A stretch of DNA of 64,000 bases from Aplidium turbinatum (lineage: Eukaryota; Chordata; Ascidiacea; Aplousobranchia; Polyclinidae), in the NCBI GenBank assembly GCA_918807975.1, contig OU964918.1, positions 38,176,477-38,240,476 on the forward strand, in the 5' to 3' direction. Shown piece after piece: positions 12,301 through 21,429 of this stretch. The notes beneath the pieces were generated by a model. It ran no database searches. It was not told the DNA's origin and worked only from the letters and a program-made list of their open reading frames with translations. Both the position numbers and the translations under genes were made by a program. Each line of letters starts with the position of its first letter. The first letter of the stretch is position 1.

Positions 12301-15300
12301 GAGGCCGCCATCCCAGGTGCAACAAGACCACTTATTGATTAGTTCAGTGAGGACTCGTAGTCTCACCGCTCCCACCCACTCCGCCACGACATTGCCCAAG
12401 CTTGGCGAGTCCACCATAACTAAATGCGGAAACCAAATCACAAACCGACAGAACCAGCCCACCAAAAAGAACCAAGTTACACGGGTCCCCCAAACGTCCA
12501 GCAACGCAAAAACGATGCAAAATTATACACATTTCCGCCACCTGGGCAGTCCTGGCCTGGTTTTATCCTCTGTTGAGAGTAAAAAAGAAACACAAATGAT
12601 AAATATTGGAGAAATTGAGTCTCCTTCACAACTTAAGAATCGAACAACGCAAAACTTCTGAAACAAAACGTTTTGTTTGAGTGAAAGAATCACTGTAAGC
12701 AAACAATGCCAAAAGGTGTGCGCATGAAGTCATGGGAGTGTGAGGTATCAAAAATTTGAACAGGTTTTTATTTTTCTTCATCAATGTGACGTTAGTTATT
12801 ACTTTAAAAAATCTATATCTTTGCTTCTGCAGAAAATTCGCAGCAAACGCCTTTTGATTACATGTTTAGTATCGGCCACAGTATCGGCCAAATTTTGCCG
12901 ATACCGATGCCGATACCGATACTCAAAAAATGGCCGATATCACCGATACCGATGCCGATACCGATATATCGGTACATCTCTAGTTTTTAACAAGTATTCG
13001 AGGTAACACAATTGAAACAGTTTGTATTAATACAAATACCCTCTCCGATTTTTTAAGAGAAACTTCAACGTTGAAGCCTTCTTTGTATTCATAAAGTTCT
13101 TCCAATTCTTCTTTAAACTTTTCACCAAGATTAAAGCATTTAATCTTGTGGTGCTCTTTGTACAAGCTTAAATAATATATAAAGTATAGATGGGTTAAAG
13201 TATCCAAATGTGGTTCCTTGCGAACCACAAATGGAAAAATCCCATGCTGCATTACTTATATAGTAATAACTAATAAGGCGTTCACGTCTAGTGTACGATT
13301 TACTGCACTGAGGAGACCTTAAGGTAGAAACAGTGACGTCCTGTCTGCAGTTAAAGTATATATATTGACTATATAATATTACCTTTGCTGCAGCATTGTA
13401 GCGTAAAAATGAGGAAAAATAAAAAAGTAATTAATTTCAACAAAATTATATATATATAATATATACTGCAAACAGCACTACAGCAGCAACAATTTAGTCA
13501 ACTCAAAATTGAAAAAAATACACATTTTATAGCGTAATTGTTCTTTGGTACAAACGACACAGAATACAAATATTTTCTATTTGTATCTGACATGGTGTTG
13601 TAAGATATGATTTTAAAGTGACATAGAAAAATCAAAAAAAAAAAAACGATTTTCAGGACAATACACATATGCTCATACTTAATAATTTGCTGCACAGCCA
13701 ATAACAAGCTATCTTGTTTGTTTTTGTCCCATTCAGCCAAGCTTGAAATATCATCAAACTCTGGGTCAAAGTCTTCATAGTCAGGCAAAATAATATCAGG
13801 AGGCACATCAGGATTAGACCCATCAAATACAAATTGCCCTGAATAAGAGTTAAATATATAAGTATTAAAATAATAGCTCCGTGGTCATACCCAGTGTACC
13901 TACTGCACTGACGAGTAATGAGGCTGAAACGGTGTGCCACTGTCTGCAGTAAAGTGTTAAAAAATCGTTTGTTTCTTACCCAGTGTACCTACTGCACTGA
14001 TGAGTAATGAGGCTGAAACGGTGTGCCACTGTCTGCAGTAAAGTGTTAAAAAATCGTTTGTTTCTTACCCAGTGTACCTACTGCACTGATGAGTAATGAG
14101 GCTGATGAGGTTATTAAAACTTTAGACAAACAAAAAATAAGTGGGCTCCTAAACGGTCATGGGCCACCCGGCTTGGAAGTACAAGAGCAGTTAGCACGGC
14201 CGTGACTACTGACTAACCAACACTATCATATTTACAGAAAAGTGCTTGGCCATGGTTTTATCTTTAAATCATCCAAAACACTTTTAGTCTACTACGTAAT
14301 GTGATATTATGTTTACTCTTGTAAACAACAGCATGTGCTATTGTGCTGTTTACCACCAAAAAACATAAACCTGATAGCTATTACCGACCAGGGTTCGATC
14401 TTAGTACTGGTCCTCTGGCCAATGTCTAGTTAGACTCTAGTGCGAGTTCCCCGCGGACCAGTATGAATCGTTTCGCACTGGTCCGACTGTCCAGTGCGAA
14501 AATATCATCGTATTATGTCGTTTGATTGTTTAGAGTGCGTGGTTCTCGTTTGTGCTTCTCTTCAAACAACAAAACACGTGATCCGTGCATGTTAAACCGT
14601 AAGAAAAAGGCAATCGCAACATCACGTGTTATATCGTAAGAAAAAAGCAATTGCAACATCACGTGACGGTGTTAAAACATAAGAAAAACGAAGCTGAGGT
14701 CAAGGATCCGGGCTGACCACGTAACAGATCTTCTGACAATCCAGCTACAGTCAGCAGAAATAAAAGATTTCGACCCCAAACCTGCCATGGCAAAGGATTC
14801 ATTTGTGAGGTCAAGAAGGCCTGACACTGGCTATGTGTTTACAAGGCCAGACAAACACACATCGGATTCCGATTATGACCCCGTGATCGTCCCGTCATTA
14901 GATTCCGATTATGACCCATCATAGGATTCAGAAATTGAAGAAGAGCCCCAAGTAGATTGAAGACTCAACGTAGATTGAATGTCTTGCCTAGATAAACTGC
15001 TGTTACTGTTATTGCCATTGTACATTTCCATGTTATTGCCACCATTCATTATTGTCGTTTTAAGGTGGTTTTTCCTGGGTTCGGCTTGTGCTTCCCACGA
15101 CAATCTTGTTTTTATCAGTAAACGGGACGGACCAGTGCGATCTCGTGCGGACCAGTGCAAATGGTGAGCCACTGGTCCGGTTGGCCAGTGCAAAAAAAAG
15201 TTAAGGTCGAACCCTGCCGACAATCTTGTCTTATAGCTTTCCTATATATATATATACCATACTTGAAATTTAGTCTTTGTAATCACAGGGTGAAAATAGC

Positions 15301-15436
15301 TTTGGACATATATTTATAAAATAAAAAATGATCAATGAAAGACAACATACATCGCACAATGTCTCCTGCTAATGGAACTGCAACATTAAAAATATCATTC
15401 TCATTGTTTCCATATTGCTCAGGTTTAGCAGGAGCA
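6397..15436 (-). CDS. BABAM2: BABAM2/BRE orthologue, six internal exons
   Basis: BABAM2 (BRE/BRCC45) is the UEV-domain scaffold of the BRISC and BRCA1-A deubiquitinase complexes. Six minus-strand exons join in phase, in order: 15436-15351, 13838-13667, 13166-13040, 10469-10294, 8243-8091, 6618-6397. All have GT..AG borders and together give 312 codons, against 383 for the human protein. Motifs that match my memory of human BRE, in order: VPLAGDIVRW, NPDVPPDIILP, LAEWDKNKQDSLLLAVQQI, VLVQLPADISSIV, CEYVAAFLRLFP, VITFQSAYHL, YPYSPRWNGTEMAKRAK. The N-terminal ~45 residues and the last ~20 were not found. Donors range from strong (GTAAGT at 10293 and 6396) to weak (GTTAGT at 8090, GTGTAT at 13666). 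The 13.0-kb exon ends AGG/GTATTT. Introns carry hAT, MITE and hammerhead-satellite insertions, but the exons show no breaks, so the gene is probably functional. Confidence 0.88.
6619..8090. other. BABAM2 intron, no recognised feature
   Basis: AT-rich intron sequence between the 8091-8243 and 6397-6618 exons. It is bounded by a donor at 8090 and a pyrimidine-ended CTGCAG acceptor at 6619 on the minus strand. I see no repeat or ORF that I can name. Confidence 0.5.
8748..8812 (-). repeat. LINE/SINE-like 3' tail fragment
   Basis: Read on the minus strand, the sequence CTGCCAGGATTAAGCT...GAGGATAAAGATT ends in ATCAATC repeats. The same text on the plus strand occurs at 41985-42036. A shared 3' tail ending in a short simple repeat is typical of non-LTR retroelements or the SINEs that copy their tails. 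Confidence 0.45.
8890..9085 (+). repeat. fragment encoding an acidic Ser/Asp-rich segment
   Basis: Reads EPLDVSDSSDNATTSS then DTASDDSDSDSW on the plus strand. It matches the minus-strand reading at 22592-22792 closely, both in protein and in the flanking DNA (CAGACTTTGTGTTG..CGCAGTATCCCAATTGTG). It is a dispersed piece of the repeat housed at 21233-24153. Function unknown; acidic N-terminal tails of this kind occur in several transposases. Confidence 0.6.
9163..9297 (-). pseudogene. pogo-type DDE transposase fragment
   Basis: Minus-strand reading gives SGPGRADTTVLASCSAAGE then LPSLIVFQGKNLP. This is the conserved stretch after the first catalytic Asp in pogo/Tigger and Jerky-like DDE transposases (consensus near ITVLxCVSAxGxxLPPxIIFKGK). 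It is about 45 residues only, with no ends visible, so it is a scrap inside a BABAM2 intron. Confidence 0.65.
9360..10085. other. BABAM2 intron, no recognised feature
   Basis: AT-rich sequence between repeat scraps. The words AAATTCGTGTTTGGGG repeat near 9900-9945 and resemble AAACACGAAT text at 8505-8535 in the opposite orientation. This may be the two ends of one decayed insertion, but I could not delimit it. Confidence 0.3.
10088..10258. mobile_element. CGGTGAGTCC fold-back MITE, copy 1
   Basis: Begins CTGCTACTATTCGGTGAGTC and ends GGACTCACCGAAACGGGCCA followed by TTCC. Both ends carry inverted GGTGAGTCC words, and the middle is CTAACCCTAA-rich. It lies about 30 bp from the splice donor of the BABAM2 exon at 10294-10469. 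Related copies: 11126-11330, 16695-16856, 17645-18113. Confidence 0.7.
11126..11330. mobile_element. CGGTGAGTCC fold-back MITE, copy 2
   Basis: Opposite orientation to copy 1: starts GGAATGGCCCGTTTCGGTGA and ends TCACCGAATAGTAGCAGACC. The interior contains GGGTTAGGGGTTAGG. Nested in the hAT element at 10746-12982. Confidence 0.7.
11445..12853. repeat. 314-bp inverted repeat enclosing a GC-rich 780-bp core
   Basis: The left arm 11445-11758 and right arm 12541-12853 are nearly identical in inverted orientation (for example ACAAAACGTTTTGTTTCAGA at 11624 against its reverse complement near 12660). The core 11759-12540 is far richer in G+C than anything nearby. It contains two head-to-head copies of a segment starting ATGGCTAG: the minus-strand copy at about 12120 reads MASVEAAPLWLAG, and the plus-strand copy at 12190 reads MASMEATPLWPA. 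The same segment occurs in the hammerhead element at 44793-45956, so the core probably derives from that family. Confidence 0.75.
13301..13353 (+). ncRNA. diverged hammerhead ribozyme motif
   Basis: TACTGCA, then core CTGAGGA, a helix II of ACC-TTAA-GGT (closed by a G.A pair), GAAA, helix III ACAG/CTGT ending GTC, then TGCAGTTA, which pairs back to the first segment with one mismatch. This is the type I hammerhead layout. It is on the strand opposite to BABAM2, inside an intron, and is an older relative of the units at 13901-14110. Confidence 0.5.
13901..13951 (+). ncRNA. hammerhead-like motif, satellite unit 1
   Basis: Helix I TACTGCA/TGCAGTA is a perfect 7 bp. The core is CTGACGA ... GAAA, and helix III ACGGTG/CACTGT with loop TGC is 6 bp including one G.T pair. 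The cleavage triplet is GTC at the expected place. The weak point is helix II (GTAATGAGGCT), which hardly pairs, so activity is doubtful. Confidence 0.6.
13990..14040 (+). ncRNA. hammerhead-like motif, satellite unit 2
   Basis: Same architecture as unit 1 with the canonical CTGATGA core. Helix I and helix III are intact and helix II is again weak. The third unit (from 14079) keeps helix I 5' strand and the core but loses GAAA and helix III. Confidence 0.6.
14391..15219. mobile_element. TIR element with CAGGGTTCGA ends
   Basis: The left end CAGGGTTCGATCTTA and right end TTAAGGTCGAACCCTG are inverted repeats. Subterminal regions repeat GGACCAGTGCGAA-type words in both orientations. The interior has direct repeats of TAAGAAAAAGCAAT..CATCACGTG (14590-14690) and a short plus-strand coding relic with SDSDYDPVIVPSLDSDYDPS at 14850-14920. 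I could not find a clean target duplication. Confidence 0.6.
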
Positions 15437-15704
15437 CTGAAAAAAAATAACAATTATTATTGTAACCCAATAACTAAATAACTTTTAAAATGACAACTAT
15501 ACCAATGTCTAAAATGAACCACAATACAGTCTACCATCACATTTCTGAAAATCATAACAGATTATGACATTGTCGAAATCCAATCATGGTACTTAATCTG
15601 TTTGCTTTTGGTAGTGACATGTTTTTCTGTAATCAATAATTACCAAACAATTAGGCATAAACATAGTGTTACTACAGTACATACTATAGTGTAGACTTGG
15701 AGAG

Positions 15705-16545
15705 CAGCGGTGGAAGATAGAGGCATGAAAATAAGCAGGCAAAAGATAGAATATTTCAAACTCCAGAGGTCAACAGAAGATTATGACAAAGAAATACAAT
15801 TGCAAGGAAAAACGGTGAAACAAGTTTCAGAATTCAAATATTTTGGTCCGACAGTTTATGATGTATTTCTGTGTTTCAAAACTTTTTTAAACCTACACGC
15901 AATTTGTCACAAAAAAATTATCAACGGCACAGAATTAGGTCATCAAAAAGTTCACCTTTATTATCAAACAATTTTACATGAAGATATGTCAGTTTTACAG
16001 TTGTGCATGGTTCACAGTGCAATCACAATTTTACAATATGCTAATGACTCCACATTAAAATAAGGTTTGCATAAAGTAAGATCTTCTGCGGACCGGTAAA
16101 AAAATTACATGGACCGGCACCGGTCCGCGAACCGGCGTTTGAGAACCACTGGTTTAGACCATACTGTTGTATGGGATGCAGGCGGTAGCACTCGCAAAAA
16201 CACAGGAAGGGAAAATACAAGAGGCAGAAATGAAAATGTTGCTAAAGAAGGACAGAGTAAGAAATGAAATCAGCAGAGAATAAATGCAAGTTGGAGAGCT
16301 AAAAGGCAAGCTGAGAGACACGCCTTATGGTTGGGTCATGTCGTAAGGAGAGACTAAAATCATGTCAGAAGAGTAAGACAATTGGAAGTTGGTAAAAGAA
16401 AGCGAAGAAGGCTGAAAAAAGATGGAGAGATTGTGTGACAGAAGATATGAAAATAGTGGGAGTAAAGAAGGAAGATGCAGCTGACAGAGTGATGTGGAGG
16501 ACTGCAATCAGCACCGGCAACCCTACTTGAAGTGGGAATAAAGTC
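15705..16545 (+). pseudogene. RTE-type LINE reverse transcriptase, C-terminal remnant
   Basis: 15707-15863 reads ISRQKIEYFKL then LQGKTVKQVSEFKYFGPTV. After a foreign block (15864-16151), 16160-16545 reads, across frames, LYGMQAVALAKTQE, WVGHVVRRD, then KRWRDCVTEDMKIVGVKK. This is the well-known end of RTE-clade reverse transcriptases (RRGMKVSRxKTEY ... YGxE ... MRWFGHVxRR ... DVxEDMKxVG). Several frameshifts and stops make it a dead 5'-truncated LINE. Confidence 0.8.
15864..16151 (-). mobile_element. truncated hAT copy, same family as 47810-49065
   Basis: The right part ends CGGCGTTTGAGAACCACTG. The block is the reverse complement of 47810-48090, including the CCGGTCCGCGGACCGG-type palindrome and the text around AATTAGGTCATCAAAAAGTT. 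It interrupts the RTE remnant. The other end is missing, so it is a deletion product. Confidence 0.75.
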
Positions 16546-16582
16546 AGAAGCAGAAGAATAGTATTACTTCATGTCTTCAGAC

Positions 16583-16906
16583 CTGAGTTTTTTTTTTCTC
16601 TGAGACTTTTCGGTCATTTGTCCGAAATTACTTGAAAAAATTTGGTCATTTTTTATTTATTTCGGTCATTTTTTGTGATGAAAATATTTCTTTTCGGTGA
16701 GTCCGATTCGGTGAGTTCCTAACCTCTAACCCTAACCCCAAACCCCTAACCCTAAAACAGCAATGATAATTAGGCTACGGTACCCGATAATTAAAAAAAA
16801 AAAAAAAAAAATCCCCCGTTAAAGGATTGGACTCACCGAAACGGGCCATTCCGATTTTTTTCGGACGTTTTGCTAAAAACGATAAATGACCGAAAAAAAA
16901 ACCCGG
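16583..16906. mobile_element. small TIR element with CTGAGTTTTTTTT ends, nested MITE inside
   Basis: Flanked by an exact 8-bp direct repeat CTTCAGAC (16575-16582 and 16907-16914). The ends CTGAGTTTTTTTTT and AAAAAAAAACCCGG are imperfect inverted repeats. Subterminal TTTCGGTCATTT words occur in both orientations. The CGGTGAGTCC MITE (copy 3, 16695-16856) occupies the centre. Confidence 0.65.
16695..16856. mobile_element. CGGTGAGTCC fold-back MITE, copy 3
   Basis: Starts CGGTGAGTCCGATTCGGTGA and ends CACCGAAACGGGCCATTCC, with CTAACCCTAACCCCAAACCC in the middle. Same orientation as copy 1. Confidence 0.7.
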
Positions 16907-17644
16907 CTTCAGACTCTTTAACCATTGTTGTTATTTTCCATGATGCATAGGCGCCGATTCCAGGGGGCAGAGCCCCTCCGTGAATTTGACCTTCATTGCG
17001 GATCGATCTCAATTAAAAGATCTACTTGTTGCAACAAGAGCACTGCTCCTAAGATAACAAAAGAAACAGAAGTATGGTGCCGTTGAAGCATAGTAACAAT
17101 GATTGAAAAACGTTTTTCTTGATTTCTTCCGCTTTGTTTTTTCTTGGGAGTGTCAATAACGAGGTGCAGTTTGCTCAGTTTAGTATCTACGCGTATTAAG
17201 AGCTAAAGTTCAAAGTGACTAGCATATAATTTGAAGTAGCCTACAGGCCTCAAAATTCGTTTTTGTTGACGGCGGACAAACGTGTTCGGTCTGAGCAGCT
17301 ATCTCGGCGGACACACCAGTTTTAGCCGTCGATCATCATGCTTAATCACTTTATCTTGATAATAATTCTTCGCCATTTCAGAACTACAGTATAATATAAC
17401 TTTTTTTTATAGTATAACTTTTCAGAACTACAGCATAACTACAAAAGGCTTTTTAAAAAATCAGTAAAGTCACTCTGGAAGGTTTTATCAGACCAACGAC
17501 TTGCGCTTGAAGAGTCAAAGCGCCGTGTGGCTGGTCAATACGTCACATAACTGATTAACTTCCCCCGAACGAGGTCGTGTGGCTTATTACGTCACAATAC
17601 TCTGGGGAGGAGTCGAAAAATTTCTACACCAACGCTACTATTTT

Positions 17645-18113
17645 CAGGTCTGCTACTATTCGGCGAGTCCAATTCGGCGAGAGCCCTTTTCGGCGAGTTC
17701 CCTATTCGGCGATTTTTCGAATTTTTTTTTAAAAATTGTCAGGTACCGTAGCCTAATTATCATTGCCACTTTAACATTGTTTTAACGTCGCTTAACATTC
17801 AAATGACCCCTAACCCTTAACCCCCTAACCCTTAATACCCTAAACCTTAACACCCTAACCCTTAACACCCTAACCCTTAACACCCTAACCCTTAACACCC
17901 TAACCCTTAACACCCTAACCCTTAACACCCTAACCCTTAACACCCTAACCCTTAACACCCTAACCCTTAACACCCTAACCCTTAACCCTTAACACCATAA
18001 CCCTTAACACCCTAACCCTTAACACCCTAACCCTTAACACCCTAACCCTTAACACCCTAACTCCAACCCTAACTTCTAACCCTAACTCTAAAACGACATC
18101 GATAATTAGGCTA
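17645..18113. mobile_element. CGGTGAGTCC-family MITE, copy 4, expanded by a minisatellite
   Basis: CTGCTACTATTCGGCGAGTC at the left and ATAATTAGGCTACGG at the right match the other copies, but the CTAACCCTAA centre has grown into the 15-bp array at 17805-18085. Confidence 0.65.
17805..18085. repeat. 15-bp minisatellite, unit CCCTAACCCTTAACA
   Basis: About 18 nearly perfect units of CCCTAACCCTTAACA, with a few contracted units near 17975 and 18000. The unit looks like two degenerate telomere-type hexamers (CCCTAA) plus AAC. Apparent LRVRV-repeat ORFs across it are translations of the repeat, not genes. Confidence 0.95.
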
Positions 18114-18682
18114 CGGTGATTTTTTGTGAATTTTCTTTGAGTCTTTTCTTTCTTACTGTAATACCAAAACTTAACAAATTTGGTTGCATCTTGCTGTAAT
18201 AGCCTACTCGTATAATCTAATTTAGTAACCAACCTTGCCGTATCATTATTACTCGGAGATCAAAGCCAGACATTGTGACGTAAAACTTGAACTAAATTGT
18301 GCGTGATTAGTGTAGAAGTACCTATACTACTATCGATTCTTAGCGAAGAATTCACCTTTGTTACCCTGATTCAATCCTTGAAGCAACATAAAAATCAAAA
18401 GTTTTCCTCCTTGAATGGAAGCTAAGGGATACAGTATTCACATTTTCTAGATGCGCGCTAGAATGCGCTGGAAAATATATTATTGCAATAATTGTTCGTG
18501 CTATGCAATGACGATTTGTATCGCTAGCTCCTGTGTTATTTCTAGGCGGACAAATATGACCGATCTAGATGGTACTTCCCGCGGACATCACATGCTGTGA
18601 CGGCAGACATGTCCGCCGTGAAATTCGAGGCCTGAGCCTACATTATAAAGCTTGGCGATATGCAATGGCATATAGACTAGGG

Positions 18683-21224
18683 CAGTGATTTTCAACCGGT
18701 GTTCCGCGGAACACTGGTGTTCCGTGAAAGATCGTCAGGTGTTCCGCAAGAAATTTATTAGTTTGACTAGTGTTCCATGGAACACCGGTCGAAAATCACT
18801 CCTTTGACACAATTAATGTGCACAAATAGCTATTATTCATGGCGTTCTTTAATACAGGCCATGACAACAGCGAGCGCTTCTCGCCGGCTGAAGGCTGATC
18901 AAAGGTCACTCGCGATCGCAAAAAGCAGCGCATTTCAGGTTGAAACGAAGAAAGTTTTAATTATTGCATCATAATATCAAAAATTATTGTATTAATTATT
19001 GCATCATAATATCAAGAGTAATTTTCGTCAGCAGAAACTTAGGGCTCAGATAAAGAACAGTTAAGCAAAGGACTTGAAGGTTACTGAAGAGTTAGGTTTG
19101 CAGCAAGTGGTTATTTTATTTATGTTTGCAGCAAGTGGTTATTTTATTTAACAACTTATTGTTACTTCAACAGTGCTACAAATAGACTTGAAAACAGTAC
19201 GAAAAATCATAATTAATTTTAGCTTTCGAGTTTAAAGTTTAAACTGGTAATAATGGATAGATATTTGAAAAGGAAATGTGCAAATGAACAGGCTAGTTCT
19301 GGTAACAATGAAAAGAAAGCAAAATCTGTGATGAGACAATACAGTGAAGATTACATTTCGTTTGGATTTACTTTCTCTGGTGATCCTACTGCCCCGATCC
19401 CATTATGTATGATATGTGGGAAAGAGCTATGCAACAGTGCCATGGTTCCAGCCAAGCTGAAGCGTCATTTAGAAACAAACCACCCGTCATTAAAAAACAA
19501 GAAAAAAGATTATTTCGTTCGCCTTCGTAAAGACATTGAAGTGCAAGCGAATTTCATGAAACGAGTAACAACAGTATCTGAAAAAGCTCTAAAAGTGAGC
19601 TACCTTGTAGCTGAGCTTGTAGCTAAGTCAAAGCAGCCACATACTGCAGCAGAAAAAATAATACTACCGGCTTGTAAGATGATTGTAAATGAGATGCTTG
19701 GTCCTGATGCAGTTAAACAAGTAGCTAAAATCCCGCTCTCGGACAACACAATTGCTAGACGGATCGAAGACATGTCTGTGGACATCGAAAAAGTTGTTTT
19801 GGAAAAGGTACGTATCAGCGGAAAATTTTCATTACAACTTGATGAGTCGACAGACATCAGTGGACATGCTCAACTCTTGGCAAACGTACGTTTTGTGGAT
19901 GGTGATTCTATCACAGAAAACTTTTTGTTTTGCAAGAGACTGCCTGAGAAGACAACCGGGGAAGAAATATTTCGTGTTACCTCAGATTATTTTGAACAAG
20001 GAGGACTTGAATGGAAGAACTGTAATAGTGTCTGTACAGATGGAGCAGCAGCCATGGTCGGACGTCACAAAGGCTTTGTTAGCAGAGTTAAGGAGAAACA
20101 CCCAGCTGTCATACTTACACACTGCTTTTTGCACCGAGAAGCCTTAGTTGCAAAAACTTTGCCAGCAGATTTAGCTTCTGTGCTTGATGCTGTGGTGAGG
20201 ATGGTTAATTTTGTCAAAACAAGACCACTAAAAAGTCGCATATTCGCAGCTTTATGCGAAGAAATGGGAGCAGAGTATACAACTTTACTGCTTCACACGG
20301 AAGTCAGATGGTTATCAAGAGGAAAAGTCTTAGCTCGTGTTTATGAATTGAAAAATGAGCTAAAGATATTTTTAACGGATGAAGGCTTTGATGGGGCAAA
20401 GCTGCTGGCATGTGATGATTGGTGTGCAAAGTTAGCATACATGGCTGACATATTCCATCATTTAAATGAATTGAACACACGGATGCAAGGCCGAAATGAA
20501 AATCTTCTGACAAGCACAGATAAAATACATGGATTTCGTTCAAAAGTGCAGCTTTGGCAACGACATGTGAAAAATACAGTCCTTGATATGTTTCCACTCA
20601 CCCAAAAATGTCAAAGAAATGTGAACACTGCTGCTCTATGCGAGACTATAGAAAAACATTTGAAAACTCTCGAGGAGAAACTGTCTTTTTATTTCCCTTC
20701 TGCTCCTACCGAACGCTTTGACTGGGTCAGGGATCCTTACAGCTCAGCAACAGCTTTTGACAAAGTCATGACTGTACAGGAGCAAGAAGAATTTATTCAA
20801 CTTAGACAAGATCGCACGTTAAGATTGAGATTTTCCGATCTACCTTTGGAACGTTTTTGGGTGATGACTTCCAAGGAGTTTCCTATTGTGGCAAACAATG
20901 CTATTTTGACTTTGCTTCCATTTTCAACAACTTATCTGTGTGAGATGAGTTTTGCAAGCATGACTGCTATAAAAGTTAAAAAACGAGAAAAATTGAGAAC
21001 TGTTGAGGAAGAGCTTCGCGTTTGTCTTTCTGCAATTCCTGCCCGAATATCAGCTTTGTGCTCATCCAAACAGGCCCAGATATCGCACTGAGAAAGCTGA
21101 CAGCCAATAAATTGTTGTTGTGCTGTTTATATTATTGCATCATTATAAAATTTCGTTTGGTGTTCCGCAAGATTATTTTAATGCATAAACTGTTCCGTGG
21201 CTCAAAAAAGGTTGAAAAACACTG
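18683..21224 (+). mobile_element. complete hAT transposon (ZBED/SCAND3 type)
   Basis: The ends CAGTGATTTTCAACC and GGTTGAAAAACACTG are inverted repeats with one mismatch, flanked by a perfect 8-bp duplication GACTAGGG (18675-18682 and 21225-21232). Subterminal GGTGTTCCGC words occur at both sides. The 2542-bp element contains one uninterrupted 612-codon transposase ORF. With exact duplications, good ends and an intact ORF, it is the youngest and best-preserved autonomous-looking element in the window. Confidence 0.93.
19253..21091 (+). CDS. hAT transposase, BED zinc finger, 612 aa, intact
   Basis: hAT transposases cut out and reinsert their own element through an RNase-H-fold DDE domain split by an all-helical insertion. 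Here residues about 40-80 form a BED-type finger (C52, C55, H72, H77 in [16 protein letters not shown]). LQLDEST at about 195-200 supplies the first Asp, and [10 protein letters not shown] (D263) lies at the second conserved block. [10 protein letters not shown] follows near 349-358. The hATC dimerisation region is near 545-600 ([25 protein letters not shown]). The length and order match SCAND3/ZBED5-like proteins. The ATG at 19253 is followed by a basic stretch (YLKRK) and is preceded by about 570 bp of element 5' sequence with no better start. No intron is needed. Related but decayed proteins lie at 1-861, 48100-48900 and 55690-56540. Confidence 0.92.
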   Translation: MDRYLKRKCANEQASSGNNEKKAKSVMRQYSEDYISFGFTFSGDPTAPIPLCMICGKELCNSAMVPAKLKRHLETNHPSLKNKKKDYFVRLRKDIEVQANFMKRVTTVSEKALKVSYLVAELVAKSKQPHTAAEKIILPACKMIVNEMLGPDAVKQVAKIPLSDNTIARRIEDMSVDIEKVVLEKVRISGKFSLQLDESTDISGHAQLLANVRFVDGDSITENFLFCKRLPEKTTGEEIFRVTSDYFEQGGLEWKNCNSVCTDGAAAMVGRHKGFVSRVKEKHPAVILTHCFLHREALVAKTLPADLASVLDAVVRMVNFVKTRPLKSRIFAALCEEMGAEYTTLLLHTEVRWLSRGKVLARVYELKNELKIFLTDEGFDGAKLLACDDWCAKLAYMADIFHHLNELNTRMQGRNENLLTSTDKIHGFRSKVQLWQRHVKNTVLDMFPLTQKCQRNVNTAALCETIEKHLKTLEEKLSFYFPSAPTERFDWVRDPYSSATAFDKVMTVQEQEEFIQLRQDRTLRLRFSDLPLERFWVMTSKEFPIVANNAILTLLPFSTTYLCEMSFASMTAIKVKKREKLRTVEEELRVCLSAIPARISALCSSKQAQISH

Positions 21225-21429
21225 GACTAGGGCATAGGCGTCGATTTTTTCTTAGAAGAGAGGAATTCTGGGTGGGCAAGAGTTTTCAAACAAATTTCAT
21301 TGAATGTGTTTTGTATATGTTTGCAAATTCGCAATGGTTCAGTCTTCGAAATGAGCATATTTTTACTTCGGCAAAAACGTTGCCGAGGCCAAACGGAAAA
21401 ATTTGAAATTGCCTCGGCAATTACTGTGA

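Larger units (their letters stand above)
10746..12982. mobile_element. hAT-type element with TAGAGATGTACCGAT ends
   Basis: The ends TAGAGATGTACCGAT and ATCGGTACATCTCTA are perfect inverted repeats, flanked by an exact 8-bp duplication GTTTTTAA (10738-10745 and 12983-12990), which is diagnostic for hAT. Subterminal regions consist of GCCGATACCGATACC repeats. No transposase is encoded. The body has been replaced by a fold-back structure (11445-12853) and a smaller MITE (11126-11330), so this is a non-autonomous composite. It sits in the BABAM2 intron between exons 13166-13040 and 10469-10294. Confidence 0.9.
13890..14110 (+). repeat. 89-bp tandem repeat (hammerhead satellite), about 2.4 units
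   Basis: CCCAGTGTACCTACTGCACT recurs at 13890, 13979 and 14068, an exact 89-bp period. The first two units are nearly identical; the third is truncated after GAGGCTGATGAGG. Each unit carries a hammerhead-like motif. The array starts about 50 bp upstream (in gene sense) of the BABAM2 exon at 13838-13667, so it lies in the preceding intron. Confidence 0.85.
17244..18634. mobile_element. CAGGCCTC element (GGCGGACA subterminal repeats)
   Basis: The ends CAGGCCTCAAAATTC and GAAATTCGAGGCCTG are inverted repeats, with flanking AGCCTA on both sides. Subterminal GGCGGACAAACGTGT and ACATGTCCGCCGTG words mirror each other. A second copy of the ends brackets 22028-23228. The body holds a CGGTGAGTCC relative with an expanded minisatellite. 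No transposase was seen. Confidence 0.6.

Noticed and set aside
15552-15620. Minus-strand ATG reading MSLPKANRLSTMIGF as the first exon of BABAM2
   Set aside because: KANRLSTMI faintly recalls the human ALNRISPML, but the reading stops after 22 codons, no donor fits the phase of the next exon, and the conserved sequence that should follow is missing.
17782-18232. ORFs with LRVRV repeats
   Set aside because: These are translations of the 15-bp minisatellite; every frame stays open because the unit has no stop on that strand.
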